Below, in pieces: positions 23,749 to 36,205 of a stretch of DNA of 64,000 nt. The stretch lies in the NCBI GenBank assembly GCA_023515745.1, contig JALECJ010000255.1, forward strand, positions 1,932,001 through 1,996,000, in the 5' to 3' direction. Source of the stretch: Amoeboaphelidium protococcarum. Taxonomy: Eukaryota; Aphelidiomycota; Aphelidea. Positions within the stretch are counted from its first letter, which is position 1, and each line of letters starts with the position of its first letter. The notes beneath the pieces were generated by a model. That model saw nothing but the letters and a program-made list of their open reading frames with translations. It did not search any database and was not told the origin of the DNA. The position numbers and the translations under genes are program-made.

Positions 23749-24504
23749 TCATAAAATTTCGGAAGCAATCGATTTAAAATCGTCACAAGTGGAGAGAGAG
23801 GTAAAGTCGCGAACTAGAGACCCATCATCCATCATCTATGCCAACTACGGATTAATCGGAATCTTACCTAGCAGTGGAATATTATACTTTTAAGATAGCG
23901 ATTGTCCACCACCAGAGCTGAATATATCAGTACAATCTGAGCAATGTGGGCACTTGTATCCACTCATATTTTCAATGACTCCGAGCACAGGGATTCCGAC
24001 AGTTTTGCAAAAATTATACTCTTTACGAACATCTGCGGCCGCTACTTACTACGGAGTAGTGACCAAGATTGCGCCATCTAATGCATATTAATCCTGATTA
24101 CTCCTTATCGCATCCAGTACAGCTAAATGCTCATCAGATGTTCCAGGTGGCGTGTCTATGAGCAGGTAATCGAGATGGCCCCAATCTACATTGCGGATAA
24201 ACTGAGAGATCATTGCAGTCTTTTTTGGTCCACGCCACAATATAGCAGTGTCTTTATCTTGGAGAAGGAAATTGATAGACATAAGATATAGGCCATCTGC
24301 CACTTGAGCAGGCACCCAGCCATTTTAAGATTATTCTATTGATGCATCAGGTACGCCAAATACCAGCGGCATTGATGGACCGCAAAGATCCACGTCAAGC
24401 ACTCCCACTCTTAGACCGCGGCTGTGTAATGCTAACGCCAATTATCCACATATTGAAGATTTACCAACTCCGCCCTTTCCGCTTAATATCAGTAGCGTCT
24501 TCAT
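23749..24504 (-). CDS. NUBP2: Cytosolic Fe-S assembly P-loop ATPase (NUBP2/Cfd1)
   Basis: Mrp/NBP35-family scaffold ATPase of the cytosolic iron-sulfur assembly machinery, which partners with NUBP1/Nbp35. Single exon, 251 residues. It has the deviant Walker [12 protein letters not shown] at the N-terminus, [14 protein letters not shown], the [16 protein letters not shown] block, and the C-terminal cluster-binding Cys pair in [14 protein letters not shown]. The absence of an N-terminal four-Cys ferredoxin-like extension argues for NUBP2/Cfd1 and not NUBP1. UAR Gln codons include a TAG-TAG pair in VTTPQQVAAADV. ACGCGT lies 91 bp upstream, in the promoter shared with the HAM1-like gene. Confidence 0.95.
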
Positions 24505-24931
24505 ATTGTAATTCGGATTTTGTTCTATCTATCTGTTGATGATAATAAAAATGAAGCAAAATGTCTCTCTGATCAGTGAGATGATTCGAAAGAGACGCGT
24601 CAGCTCTCATATTTCATATTATTAAGCAGAGTTACTTCAGAGTGTCAAATATTGTATATATTATTACTTTAGTGTATTAGACTGTACATTTTTATTAAAT
24701 ATGCTGTAGATTTGTATAAATATGGAAGATATCTAATAGTATCTGTTATTCTCTTTTTGAAACACATGGTCAGTTATGGACTCACTTGGTGACTGGTGTG
24801 GCGGTCATCCCTGAGTTATAAGTGTTAACGCAAAGTTGGTGGTGTTATGTCTTGATAGCGTAAAATGGATACTGGCTTTACCTGTTTTCAGTCTTCATTA
24901 TCTGCAATCCTATTCAACTGGTCATAGTGAT
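24505..24931. promoter_or_regulatory. Divergent promoter, NUBP2 / HAM1-like
   Basis: 427 bp between opposed start codons with ACGCGT at 24595-24600. The frame before the HAM1-like ATG is open upstream, so a 5' exon ending near a TTTTCAG at about 24890 cannot be excluded. Nothing else is seen. Confidence 0.4.
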
Positions 24932-27334
24932 ATGCATTATCAGCAAGAAGGTATGGACAATCAGTGGAAAGCGCAAGAAACTGCTCCAAGGACCGAAGAA
25001 AACGTGCAAGAGCAACTGCTGAGAGCGCGCAACATTACTGAACACCCTCAGCCAGGATATCAAGGATATGGGGTGATGCCTCAGAAAGGTGCTGGTAAAG
25101 GTCCCAAAATCGCCCTTATGCCTCGCCGCAAAGAGGAGCAATCACAAACTGCATAGGCTCAGTTGAACAGGGAGGTGAAGACGCATACGGCAGCGTTCAA
25201 TCCTGGTCCTATGCAGAGACCTTATCCATTTATGATGCCTTATTACGCTAGTAAACTTGGTATGGCACCGCAAGCTTATCCTAGTAACTTTGTGTAAACT
25301 TATGGAATTGGTCCGTACAGCGATCACTACTACTATGGATTTACACCTAAGGATGTGTTGCTGTCTATCGCCAACTCTCCTCGCGGAAGGCGTCAGTCAC
25401 CGTATACCAATCCTGCGTATGGTACTCTTTCTCTGATGAGATAACGCGAGATTCAGGACTCCAGAAGATTCATGATGCAAGTATAGGAAATCTTTATGCA
25501 GGGACGTATTCCGACAAACTAGTTTTTGCATGAGCTTATCGGGAGACTAAACTTTTCTATCAATCGTTCAATGTATGGCGGAAACTTGTCACCATAATCA
25601 GCGGAAGTATTGATCAAGGTGCAGTAATTCATCCAAGTTTTGGGACAGGTGCTGCAGGAGAAGAATTATGATGAAAAGTTGCAGAGTTTCTTGCAGCACG
25701 CGTATCTTTCTTCAATGTTTACGGCTCAGGTGAAGTAGCGCATGTCTCAGTATGGAATGCCACCAGCTGCTTAGTAGTTTGGTGGAGGTGGTGGTAGTTA
25801 GTAGCAGCATGTCATGAAAATTCTAATGTAGTTGGGGAAATTGTTGAAATCCGGCACTGAAGTTAGCGGACTACTTGAGATGATTGGCAATTCATAGCAA
25901 TCTCAATCTCCGATGCCTCAGCCTTAGCAATAACGTCCAATGTAATCTTAGGCTGCGTCAATGAGAAATGGTGGTAGTGGCGGCGGAACGACGGTGGGCG
26001 GAGAGCAGATGTACGTGCGAGTCGATCAGAATGCTCCACAGTTTTAAGCACCTTCCGGGTAACCAATGAAGGCCCCTTCCGTGTAACCAATGATGAGAGA
26101 TTATGCATCAGCTTTGCGCACACCATTGACTGCAGATCAGGCAGCCCTAGTTGCCGAATCTCTTCGCAGTATCCTGTAATCACTGCAGTAAAGTCCAGAG
26201 TTGCTGCAAGCCGTGATTCTGATTGCTCGTATGGCTGCGGAACTTGGCGCAGTGACGGGTAGGGAGTATCACAGAATGCATCGTACTATTCCTCTGTCGT
26301 ACTATGAGGCGAATAGGCCAGCTATGCTTGAGGATCTTAAGCAGTTGGTGCAAAGATTTGCCAACGGATATTCCTTGGATGGACTGATACATGTCATTGA
26401 TTAGTTTTAGTTGTTTATCACACAGGATTGGGAGACTAGGGACTATTTTGAATCTATGCAGTATTTTTTTACTCGTTGTATGGATGATCCGGGCTATTTG
26501 AATGGGCCAGAGTACACCTTGAAATCTATCCGCCTGATTGAGGATGGTAGAAAGCTGTTTGGAACCAAGATTCCTCAGTTGATAAACAGCTTTGTCTTTG
26601 AATTGTAAAATATTCTGAATGGCCTATAATCTGATCCTGCATTGAGTGCAATCTACTAATTTGGGTGGTAGGTGGTTCAGTCTATCCTGATGGATCCTCA
26701 GTCGGGCTAGGTGACTTTGAAGTAGGATCTGATTCAGGACTTGAGACAGGTGTTCTTGCCTATAATTGCATCCACATTCAAGTTTGTAGCTCTGCCAAGA
26801 ATTGAGATATCAGATGCAAATATGGATGTCACTTTCGACAATATTGTCATTTCATTGGAAAGCGCCTTGCCTAATTTGGTTGAAGTCAACTTTACGAATA
26901 ACATTCAAATGTCTCCCCGCCCCAATCTGCCAAGCGCATTTTATATGAGTGCCCTGGATTTTAATGTTTATCAGATCCAGTCTGATCTACGCAATGTGGA
27001 GTTTTCAATCAACAAGCGAGGATTTCCACCTCTGCGCGATGCTGGTCTCGCTGACATCTTCCTTAGTGGAAATGGACTGAGTATCACAACGAAGACTGCC
27101 ATTGACACAAATCTGTGGTACACCACCTTGGTTCCTGTGGACATTAAGGTGAACATTGACGCGTTGCGCATAAATCTGCATGACTCGAGCCACGACTTTG
27201 CATATAGGCTGTTGGGCACGTCTCTGGTCAATCAGTTGAAAAAGAGAATTTGTCGTTCACTGGAAGAGCAAATCTTCCTTGCCATCTGCCGTCTTGACTC
27301 TGTCGTAACTCAGACTTTCAAGTCTCAGCAGTGA
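24932..27334 (+). CDS. HAM1-like protein with DUF4449 C-terminal domain
   Basis: An 800-residue single-exon protein. The N-terminal third is Pro/Gly/Gln-rich; residues about 140-280 match the HAM1-like N-terminal helical region (TPKDVLLSIANSPRGRR...GRIPTNQFLHELIGRL); a Gln-rich linker follows (about 270-390) in which many Gln are TAG/TAA, including TAG-TAG pairs; residues about 590-790 form the DUF4449 domain (LPRIEISDANMDVTFDNIVI, GFPPLRDAGLADIFLSGNGL). The family is chiefly fungal and of poorly known function; the domain resembles lipid-binding BPI/TULIP-like folds, which is my inference. About 30 in-frame UAR codons are read as Gln, and the stop is TGA. Its 3' part is duplicated at 19796. 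Confidence 0.88.
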
Positions 27335-28139
27335 CGGTATATTGTGTTTTGCTATTATTCCTGTTGATTGGTTGCATTTTAGAATGAAATTTTTGTACAA
27401 AAATATTGTTTGCTTATCACTGATTATTTAGAGGTTTTTATTACTTCCTTTACTTGTTCGCTCTGTGGATCAACCATCGAAGGGAGCCGAAACATTGATA
27501 CATACAGTACGTTTAGGCACGCTCCAAATCGCGTTAATGTATACTGTAAGTGTACGATATATAAACGACGTCTTTAACTTTTCCAATTATAAGTTCATAT
27601 TCTTATATTTTCAAAGTGCGAGCCGTTAAAAAGATTTTGCATTCACCTCAAGTGACAGGTATTTCTGATCAGTTCAGTTCCCTGAATAGTGCATAATTGC
27701 GACGTTAGTTTTCTATAAGATTGCGATCAACTGACTCCTCAACAATTTGAGTGTCTTTAGTCACCTTATTATTGAAACAAGCAAGAGCTGCAAACGCGAG
27801 TCGATTAAATTAGTACATGTTACTCCTAATAATACTTTTAGTCCCCCGGTGTGAATCTGGTTTTCACCCTTTGCGCCAATTGTGCAATCATTCTTACCCA
27901 AATAATATTATTTCGCCTTCTTTTAACTAAAATTGTGGTAAAAAATCTATTTCAAATCAATTGCATAATCTTCTAAAGGGAATAGAATGATATCAGATTT
28001 AATAGCTAAAACCAAAGGATCATCATCCTACCCTTCCATGATCAATCCCAATTCTACGTGGGTGAATAGTAAAGGCGCATGGACCATGAACGCTTTAGTC
28101 ATCCTCATACTCCGAATTGCATTTGGCATCATTCCATCA
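26666..28139 (+). repeat. Parental copy of the segmental duplication
   Basis: Source of the truncated copy at 19796-21259. It spans the last about 225 codons of the HAM1-like gene, the 652-bp intergenic region (27335-27986, no gene seen) and the first 51 codons of ORMDL. Both genes are complete here. Confidence 0.92.
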
Positions 28140-28547
28140 GTATCCACAGAAATCGCGTGGACACTCACCAACATATCCTACCTGACTGTAATAATATTTA
28201 TATTATTCTATTTAGAGTATACAATAATAAAGAAAATAATTTTTTAAAATATGTAGGGACATTTTATTCTATTTCATATGATTATTGGAACACCGTTCGA
28301 TGCAGATCAAGGAGAGTATGCAGGTCTCACGCTGTGGGAGCAGATTGATGATGGACAGCAGTTTACACCGGCTAAAAAGTACCTCACCGCACTGCCTATA
28401 TTCATGTTCTTGCTGAGTACTCATTACACGCGTTATGATGCCACTCTGTTCATCGTCAATATCATCCCCCTGATTGTGGTGCTGATTGCTAAACTACCAG
28501 CTCTCCATCTGGTCAGGTTCTTTGGTATTAATAAAGTGGACGATTGA
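27987..28547 (+). CDS. ORMDL: ORMDL/Orm sphingolipid regulator
   Basis: ER membrane protein that restrains serine palmitoyltransferase in response to sphingolipid levels. Exons 27987-28187 and 28257-28547, intron 69 nt (GTAATA...TATGTAG), 163 residues, matching the family. It has the NPNSTWVNSKGAWTMN signature, TEIAWTLTN, HMIIGTPFDADQGEY, LTLWEQIDDGQQFTPAKKYL and a C-terminal FFGINK. Hydrophobic segments lie where the family's membrane spans are. The intron is a multiple of three and has no in-frame TGA, so retention would add 23 hydrophobic residues and not stop translation. A 5' fragment is duplicated at 21107. Confidence 0.95.
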
Positions 28548-28875
28548 TTTTACAGTGTAAGAAACCAAGTAGTTATATGCTTGTGACTCTCAAATGATAA
28601 AAATCACTTTAGAGATGCTATACATATGAAGAAGATTGGTATAAATGAATAAATTTTTATTTTCGTTGTATCTACATAGTGTATTTTCTCTTCTAGATCT
28701 TATATTGATAATGGCACTATATTGTCTTTACATTTTAATTTAAAATTATGAAGCAAAAGACATACTACTGACAGGCCTCTATTTATTGTATGATGATAAC
28801 TTCTCAGCCAGCCAGTCGCTTTAACGAGTTCTTCACACTTCTCTCCAAAATAACTTTTTGATAAAATTGCGCAAA

Positions 28876-29685
28876 ATGTCGTTGAAGCCAGTTTCGCAGA
28901 GAAAGCGGTTGATTGTGGTGCTTGACAATGCTCCACTCGAGATTGTAAAAGTATCTTAAAAGAGTAGTAGAGGGAATAGATCCGCTGATACATCGTCTTA
29001 TCATCTGCTCAACTGTGATGATCACGCGTCCCTGCTAAAGAAGCACAGTCGCCAGGTGGCAGAGATGCGGCCTGATATCACTCACCAGTGTCTGCTCACT
29101 CTCATGGATAGTCCGCTGAATAAGGCTGGCATGCTGCAGGTGTTCATAAAGACTTAGAAAAATGTTCTGATTGAAATCAATCCGCAGACGCGTATCCCGA
29201 GAACGTACAAGAGATTTGCTGGTCTGATGGTTTAGCTGTTGCACAAGTTATCGATTCGCAGTGCTGAAGGTAATGGCGGTGAGAAGCTGCTCAAAGTTAT
29301 AAAGAATCCTGTCACTGATCACCTACCTGTCGGCTGTAAAAAGATTGTATTATCTGGTGACGCGCCTACAGTCAGACTGTCTAATTATATCCAATCTTTA
29401 ATGAGTCAAAGATCTTCTTCCTCCGTAACTGGTGAGAGCGATGTACTAGAAAATAATGGATTGGATTCACCTGCTAATGAAGAATCAGAATCAGTTAGTA
29501 AGAGATCAAAAGTCTTGAGAGACGAGCCAGTTTGCTTTATAGTCGGAGCCTTTGCCCATGGAAAGGATGACTTTGCTGATGGGTGGTGCGATGAAAAATT
29601 ATCCATTAGTGATTATTCATTAAGTGCATCCGTGGCATGTGGTAAAATCTGCAATGTCTTTGAAGACTTATGGAATGTTATTTGA
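28876..29685 (+). CDS. EMG1: rRNA pseudouridine N1-methyltransferase EMG1/Nep1
   Basis: SPOUT-class methyltransferase acting on the hypermodified pseudouridine of 18S rRNA in small-subunit biogenesis (nucleolus). Single exon, 269 residues. It contains [86 protein letters not shown] and [13 protein letters not shown]. The Q in LMVQLLHKLS is TAG and is conserved from yeast to human. An acidic Ser-rich insert of about 40 residues (about 170-210) precedes the last motif. The 328 bp upstream hold ORMDL 3' sequence and the promoter. It converges on insulysin, with 88 bp between the stops. Confidence 0.96.
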
Positions 29686-29773
29686 TATAAATCTTGATAG
29701 ATTTTTTATTGTCACTTACTTTCACTGCTATAACTTCATAAATGTATATCTCATGCAATTTCTGGATTATCTC

Positions 29774-32700
29774 TCATAGGTGAGCTTTCTGGGCAATAGA
29801 ACCATTTTCTTGTTAACAAGTTTTCAGGTAGGACGGATTGACAGGCAATGCACACGGTCCAAGATTGAGCAAAGACTTGATTTTATCAACATCATCAACC
29901 AGCACAGTGTTCTCTTTCAACCTTCTCTTTAATATCAGCTCAGTGCCATATTTAGCTGCAACCTTCTTGGCCAAATCTTCAAGCTCTAAATTCTAACCAG
30001 AATAGTTGACATCTTGACCAAGATTCATCTAATCAATCAGAATACCAACCTCTTCAAAAGATACATAGGTGTCGTGTTCATCTGCAAGTATCTATTACAC
30101 GCCAGATGTCAACTAACCATCACACCTCACCACAGCATCTTTTATACCGACTTGTTTACAAAGAGGATGAACACTGCGGATATGAGTGACAAGCTTGGAT
30201 CTGTACGGAGAATTAGGATCAATGTACGTGGTGTAAAACTCAACCAACTGCTCTGGAGTAATAGATTTCAACGCTGCGACATCGACATCCACTTGATTAA
30301 ATTCATAATAGCCGCCAGATATGTGCTTCCAGTACCTAGTAGATTCAGCCATCATATTCTCATCCTTATACGTAATTACATTGATGCAAGACTGCACATA
30401 CTTGTTGAACAACTACTAGTCAATACTGCCATCTTCATTATCCATTCCAATTTTCAAGTGTTACCTACCAAAGTCTAGAAGGAAATTCTCAATACGCTAT
30501 TCCAAATACGAGGAATCACGTTCACTCTACACAATTACGCGCAATCCAATACTGCCGACGGATTTACGCATTGATGTAAAAACAATATATCCGAGCTGTT
30601 CTTTAGTTCTCAACTAATTGAACGCAGCCTCTTGCATCATTTATACCAGGAGAAACACTATACATCTGACATGAGGATCAGCATTAGCACCCAATTCAAG
30701 TTCTTTACGGACGGAGTACTATTCCATTTGTGACATTAACGGGCCACACTGATAAAACAACTCTATCGCAGAATTTGGATTCAAATGATTAGCACAAGAC
30801 TTGACATGCAATATGGTTTTACCTGGTGGAATCTAATGAGATCTAACGCCATATTTGACCGATAAAGGTAAAGATTGCAAACCAGCACCGTTATTACTCG
30901 GACTTGCATTACTTAAAATTTCCTCAGCTTTAGTAGAAATAGCGACAACTTCCTACTTGGTAACATTTCCAAAACACCAGCTCTCGGTATAAATGTTCTA
31001 CCACAATTGATGACGGCTAAACTTTACCAGATCATCATAACGGACAGAATCTAATATATCCAACTTATCTTCATGTGTCCACAATAAACTCTAAATAATT
31101 TGAGTAGTGTAATAGATTGCATGTTGGTAAGATTGCTCTTTACCAAAGCTCACCAAAGACCTCTTATACTTGTCCTTGAGCACCTCAAAAGTCTTCAGAC
31201 GCTTCTGATGGATGGTCTGATCCTTGGAATCAGAAAATAAATCACTATAATTCCTCAAAGTTTTTAATACAATTTCCATCAAACCAATGACACCTTTGCC
31301 CACCCCGCCAAACAGAAGAGAAAATCCCTCAGCGGTGGCATCGATTTACCAACTGATCAGTGCACACTCTGCCTCGTAACTCCACTCTGCAAGTTCTTCA
31401 TGCACCATCTAACAGATCAAGTATGAGCATATAGAGTTAAATGGAGATGGCTAGTACGCTTACTGACTCTTCACATTCATACAAATAATCATCTTTGGCA
31501 GAACAGGAATGCTCTTTGATGGAAGTCTGTACCAAATTCTCATCAGAGGACTTTCATGCACAATCTGCGGGTGCTATAAGCCATCTTGAGGCTCAATACA
31601 CAATTACAAATCTTTAGGCATGAAAGGATTAGGCCTAGGGATACTCAAATTCCATGAAGACTTTACTGAATTCAGCAGAGACAAAAACTACCGATCCATC
31701 TACATAACAGTGTACTCAGTTCCATACCATTTCTCAACCTTCTTGGTCGTCTAAGCCATCTGCTATTGTAAAGATTGAGGACATTCTTTAGATAGAACAA
31801 CGGCACAGAAATTACCAGGAACAAGATACTTCTCCAACAACTCCACAACAGATCTCTTACAATCCTGATAATCTTCATCAAAATAGCTACTACCCTTTAG
31901 AAGTAATTCCGGACGATCACTATAATAATGCATCGACTCAGTAAGACCGGACACGTATCCTGAGGCATTTGAGCTCTTCTCTGCAAACATAAACTGAATG
32001 TCACTAATCATCCTAACCTCTTGATACACATAATCCACAAAAGGGTGGTCACTTTTCAGCATATTGATATACGCAAAGACAGTCTCGATAACTTTCTCGT
32101 AACTCTACAGCCCCTCCACAGAGAGACTAATATCAATGGAGAACATGTCAAAATACTTTGATCCATGAGAACTCACCCCGGCACTCAAAGACGTGGCCCA
32201 TCCAAGACTCTTCAGCACTGACAATATGGAACCGGCAGATTCATGTCCAATCAAGTGACCAAGATAGCGGAAAGACTTGTTCCATCTATTATCATACTGA
32301 GGTGGGATGGCAAACTTTAAAGTCAGCTTACGAATATCTTTCAGTGGGCAGGTGTAAATAATGGAACCCCTCATCTGAGTATTGTCAAATGGGTGACTAG
32401 TGGGAATCTTTGAGAGATACTAGTCTGCATTCTAATTCATCTGTACATCAGAAAAGTATTTAACTGCCATCTACTACAACAGATCTAATGGCTAACGCCC
32501 AAGTATACATAAAGACATCAGATGACTACTGTATGCACCCTTGTAAAACTATTTCAGGGCATTCATAGCGTTACTAACCGCACTACCCTAACCATCCTGA
32601 GCGTGACTATTCATATTCTACTACAAACTCAACATGTTACCAGAATCAAACTTGTTATAAGGATGCTTGGGATCACATTCATTCTTGACCAGCTGATACA

Positions 32701-33262
32701 CTCTGCGATAATCTTCATTCAAATTCTTTTTAAATTCACTATCCACAGCCTTCACTTCTCTATCCACAGCATTACTACTGCTAGCATTGCCAGAAGGTTC
32801 TACAGCAGAACCGTCTGAAGAAGATGCAGATGATGCATCACCATCTCCCAACAATGGACATGTAAAGAATGACGAGAATCTATCCAATGCTCCATCCAGA
32901 ACCTGGTCAGATCCCTCTCCATTGACTGCAACATCAAAGTAGTAATTAGTCTCATCGCCAGAGGTGTAAGCATTAGAATGGCCACCATTCTTGTTCAAGT
33001 ATGAGCTGTACTCATTCTCCACCGGGAACTTCTCTGTACCTAGAAAGAGCATATGTTCAAGAAAGTGTGCCAGTCCACACCAATCTGTAGGCTCATGTAT
33101 GGATCCGATGCTGACAGACAGGGACGCTGCAGCCTTGTCAGCATTACCATCACTGACCAGCAAGACTTTCAAACCATTCTCAAGAACCAGATATCTATAC
33201 AGCCTATCATCCTCCTAAGGTTTGATGATATTTTCACAAACTTCTCTAATCGTGGACTTCAT
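29774..33262 (-). CDS. IDE: Insulysin-type M16 metallopeptidase
   Basis: Large zinc metallopeptidase of the M16A family (insulin-degrading enzyme / yeast Ste23 type). Single exon, 1162 residues, about 130 longer than yeast Ste23. The inverted zinc motif HFLEH (His66, Glu69, His70) is followed by FLGTEKFPVENEYSSYLNKN, SNAYTSGDETNYYFDVAV and the third-ligand region REVKAVDSEFKKNL. A Ser/Gly/Asp-rich insert (about 125-155) lies between these motifs and accounts for part of the extra length. Middle and C-terminal M16 domains are colinear with the family. Many UAR Gln codons are present. No signal peptide; presumably cytosolic or peroxisomal. Confidence 0.94.
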
Positions 33263-33529
33263 CAATATAAAATACTTAAATCAAGTGGGATATTGATGAT
33301 GATGATAATGTAAAGTGTATTTTATAGATGGAGAATAGACGGAGGAGAACGAAGACAAAAGGAGATTGAGGAACGCGACGCTGATCACGTCAATTCAATA
33401 TTACCGCAGAATCCAGCTAGCTTTTTAATATATTTTGAGTGTCAAAGGGTTTTTTATTATTTTATATTATTATTACTGAGCATATCTTTCTGGAATTCCG
33501 CGGTTTGCATCACATATCCACTTCTAATT

Positions 33530-34471
33530 ATGGTCAATCTTGCGTATACCTCCCACATCTTACAAAATGCTTCGTAGTAGTAACTTCTTAAATCTCCGCT
33601 AGTCATCCTCCATGGACTGTTTGGGAGTAAATAGAATTGGAAGTCCCTGAGCAAGATGATATCTGCCGAGTGTTAGCGTTCTGTGTATGCTTTGGATTTG
33701 CGAAATCACGGAGAGTCAGAGTGGACAGATGGACGTACTCAGTTGCAAGACATGGTTCAAGACGTTGAGGAATTTATAGCGCATTAGTTTTAGGGATAGC
33801 GCGTTGCTCTCTGTGGACACTCGCTTGGTGGCAAAATTGCTATGATGACGGCCATCCAACATCCTAATCTGTTATCTACCATGATATCTGTTGATATGCC
33901 TCCACGACCTCTGAAGCTGTCAAACGCTTTTTGCAGTTAAATTAATTGTATGCTTGATATCTAAAAAAAACAGGTACATTCTGGTGGGAAGCTCACGAAA
34001 TAAGATGCTGGTAAAATGCTGAATGCCGCCGTGTAGGATGAGAGTGTTAAAGCGTTCTTACTTACCAACTTTGTACAATTCAATAAATTACATCCCACCG
34101 CGTAGAAGCTGCTTCTTGGTCAGTATTAAGATTTGACCAAATTGTCCGATTTGGAAAAGACTTTGATGTTTCGCGTAAATCTGAATGGAATTTCATAATC
34201 TCTGGACTGGTTTGCTCACTTTCCGGCACCTCAAGTTGATAATAATTAGCCGCTCTCTATGGTTAAATCGCTCTTTATTTATGGAACTCGATCTGATTAT
34301 TATCGAATGAGTAATGAATCTGGAGATGTTGGTGGTGATGATGAGTTGCTGATCAGACGATTATTTCCCAATAGCAGAATTGTCGGAGTAGATGCTGGAC
34401 ATTGGCTTCATTCAGAAAAGCCGCATCAGTTTGTTGATGCTCTAAAATAGCATTTGAATAATACAGATTGA
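33530..34471 (+). CDS. ABHD11: Alpha/beta hydrolase, ABHD11-like
   Basis: Serine hydrolase of the ABHD11 family, mitochondrial in animals. Single exon, 313 residues. It has the LVILHGLFGSKQNW oxyanion segment, VYALDLRNHGES, the nucleophile GHSLGGK, the acid in YGTRSDYY and the terminal His in GVDAGHWLHSEKPHQF, all in family order. Q in GSKQNW is TAG. A Q-Q-Q run near residue 16 is TAG-TAG-TAA. The frame is open upstream of ATG 33530 without another ATG, so a targeting sequence might start at an unseen upstream exon. It is divergent from insulysin (267 bp) and convergent with the CEP70-like gene (72 bp). Confidence 0.93.
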
Positions 34472-34543
34472 CTTCATCTGTATGCTGATTAGAATAAAGA
34501 TTTTATCATTTTATAAATACAACAGATCAAAGTTTTAATCTCA

Positions 34544-36049
34544 TCAATTATCATCATTTAAATACGAATATCCATCATTTTGACCACCGTTTACATCAGT
34601 GACCGATTCAACCTGATGCAGAATATCATCCATGCTCTCAATCGCAACATTATCATGATCGCTTTTATCAGGTAGGCGCACAGTGTGGGTTTTCTTTGGA
34701 GTATATGCTTTACTCTGATTGGTACTACTTTACTGCTACAGGACATATCGCAAATCTACCAGAGTCTACTTCAAGCTCTTTTAACTAGTCTTGGTAGAGT
34801 ACAGAAACTTATGGACACTCTCAATGAAATCTTTCATCTTGGGAATGGCAGAGATTGACGTGGAGATGTCTTTCAAGGCAGACTGCAAGCGTCTGACATC
34901 ATTAATCTGCAGTTCTTGACATATATCAAAGATGATATCTCTGCAATCTAATGGGTTGGGTAAAGCGACAGGAATTAAGGTGGTGGTGGTATCCTTCTTC
35001 TTGTCAGGCAGAGCGCTCATAGACTTTCGCTTCCACTCAACAAATCTCTTCTTGTCGCGTTTGATCAACTCTCTAGTGAATGTGGCAGGTCCTTATAGTT
35101 GACTAGGATAATCGCTGAAATTATAATATTTATTTTCTTTAGCCTCCTATCCCAGCGAGTCTATGAGTTTCTACCGTTCCTACTAATCAACAGATACTTG
35201 CAACTAAAGTTCATCAATCTAAGTGTTGGCTCTCTGAAGTAATTTGTTCTTCTGTTACAACTCGCCTTGGAGCTTTTTATTCTCTTCTGTCAACTGCTAA
35301 ATAATCTCATCTTGTACTTACTCGTCTTCATTCTATAAAATACTACCCATATTGTGATGAGACTACTAACCCTACACTTGTGCTTATTCCAGCTCCTTCT
35401 CATACCAATTTATAATCGTCAGACATTGTCCAACTGTGATAAACTGATCCTATTCACTATCGCGACAACTTCGCACCTTGTTAATCGCTGACTAAATGAC
35501 ATTATCAGATACATTCAAGCCAGTGATATCAAAGTACTCCAAAAAGAATTAATTACCAGGAGCAGACTATACTTATTCTTCTTCTTCTTCTTCTAACTAT
35601 AGAGTAAGCTTCTAGTTCTACTTGGTAAGCTCTTTAACTTGATTCGCCAATTTAAAATTCTCCTGTTTCAGAATCTCGAATTTCTGTTTCAACTTTTGAA
35701 GAGAACTCTTCTCCGCAAGCTCTTCCTGGCTTCCATTGAGTGCCATTATGCTACTATTACGCACTCTATTTTACTTGTATGCAGCCGCAGTTTAACTGCC
35801 GTACATTTAACTAGTGAATGACTGATTCTATAGCTTTGTGCTGTAAGAGTTAAGAGGAGATAGTTACTACTCCTCTTCATCCAAGTGCTCCAGTTCTTGC
35901 CTCAGAACCGCCATATCCAGAACATCTTCACTCACACCTGATCCTTCAAGCAGATACTTTACAAATTACGACACATCTTTATTACCACTTTTACTAGTCA
36001 ATATAGAACTATCCGGAGATAATTATCTACTAGAAGACGCAAAGGACAT
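34544..36049 (-). CDS. Coiled-coil protein, possibly CEP70-like centrosomal
   Basis: A 501-residue single-exon protein. An unstructured N-terminus (1-100) precedes a helical coiled coil with very high Gln content (about 100-300, many Gln as TAG/TAA), then a conserved-looking block (FTRELIKRDKKRFVEWKRKS) and a globular segment (about 350-430, IFDICQELQINDVRRLQSAL, IPKMKDFIESVHKFLY) reminiscent of the C-terminal region of CEP70. The tail is acidic. A centrosome/basal-body role would fit a zoosporic lineage but is inference. ATG 36049 is chosen over the internal ATG 35746 because the frame is open between them with protein-like sequence. Confidence 0.72.
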
Positions 36050-36205
36050 TCTATTTAATGTTATTCAACTTGAGAACTCAATTCTTTACTTCAAGAGAGA
36101 CAAGACTGAAGACGTGAAACAAAACAATGAAAAACTAAGACGAAACGAGCCAATTTCACCAATAAACAGCAAGCAAATGATCTATTGATGGATGAAAATA
36201 TTTAT

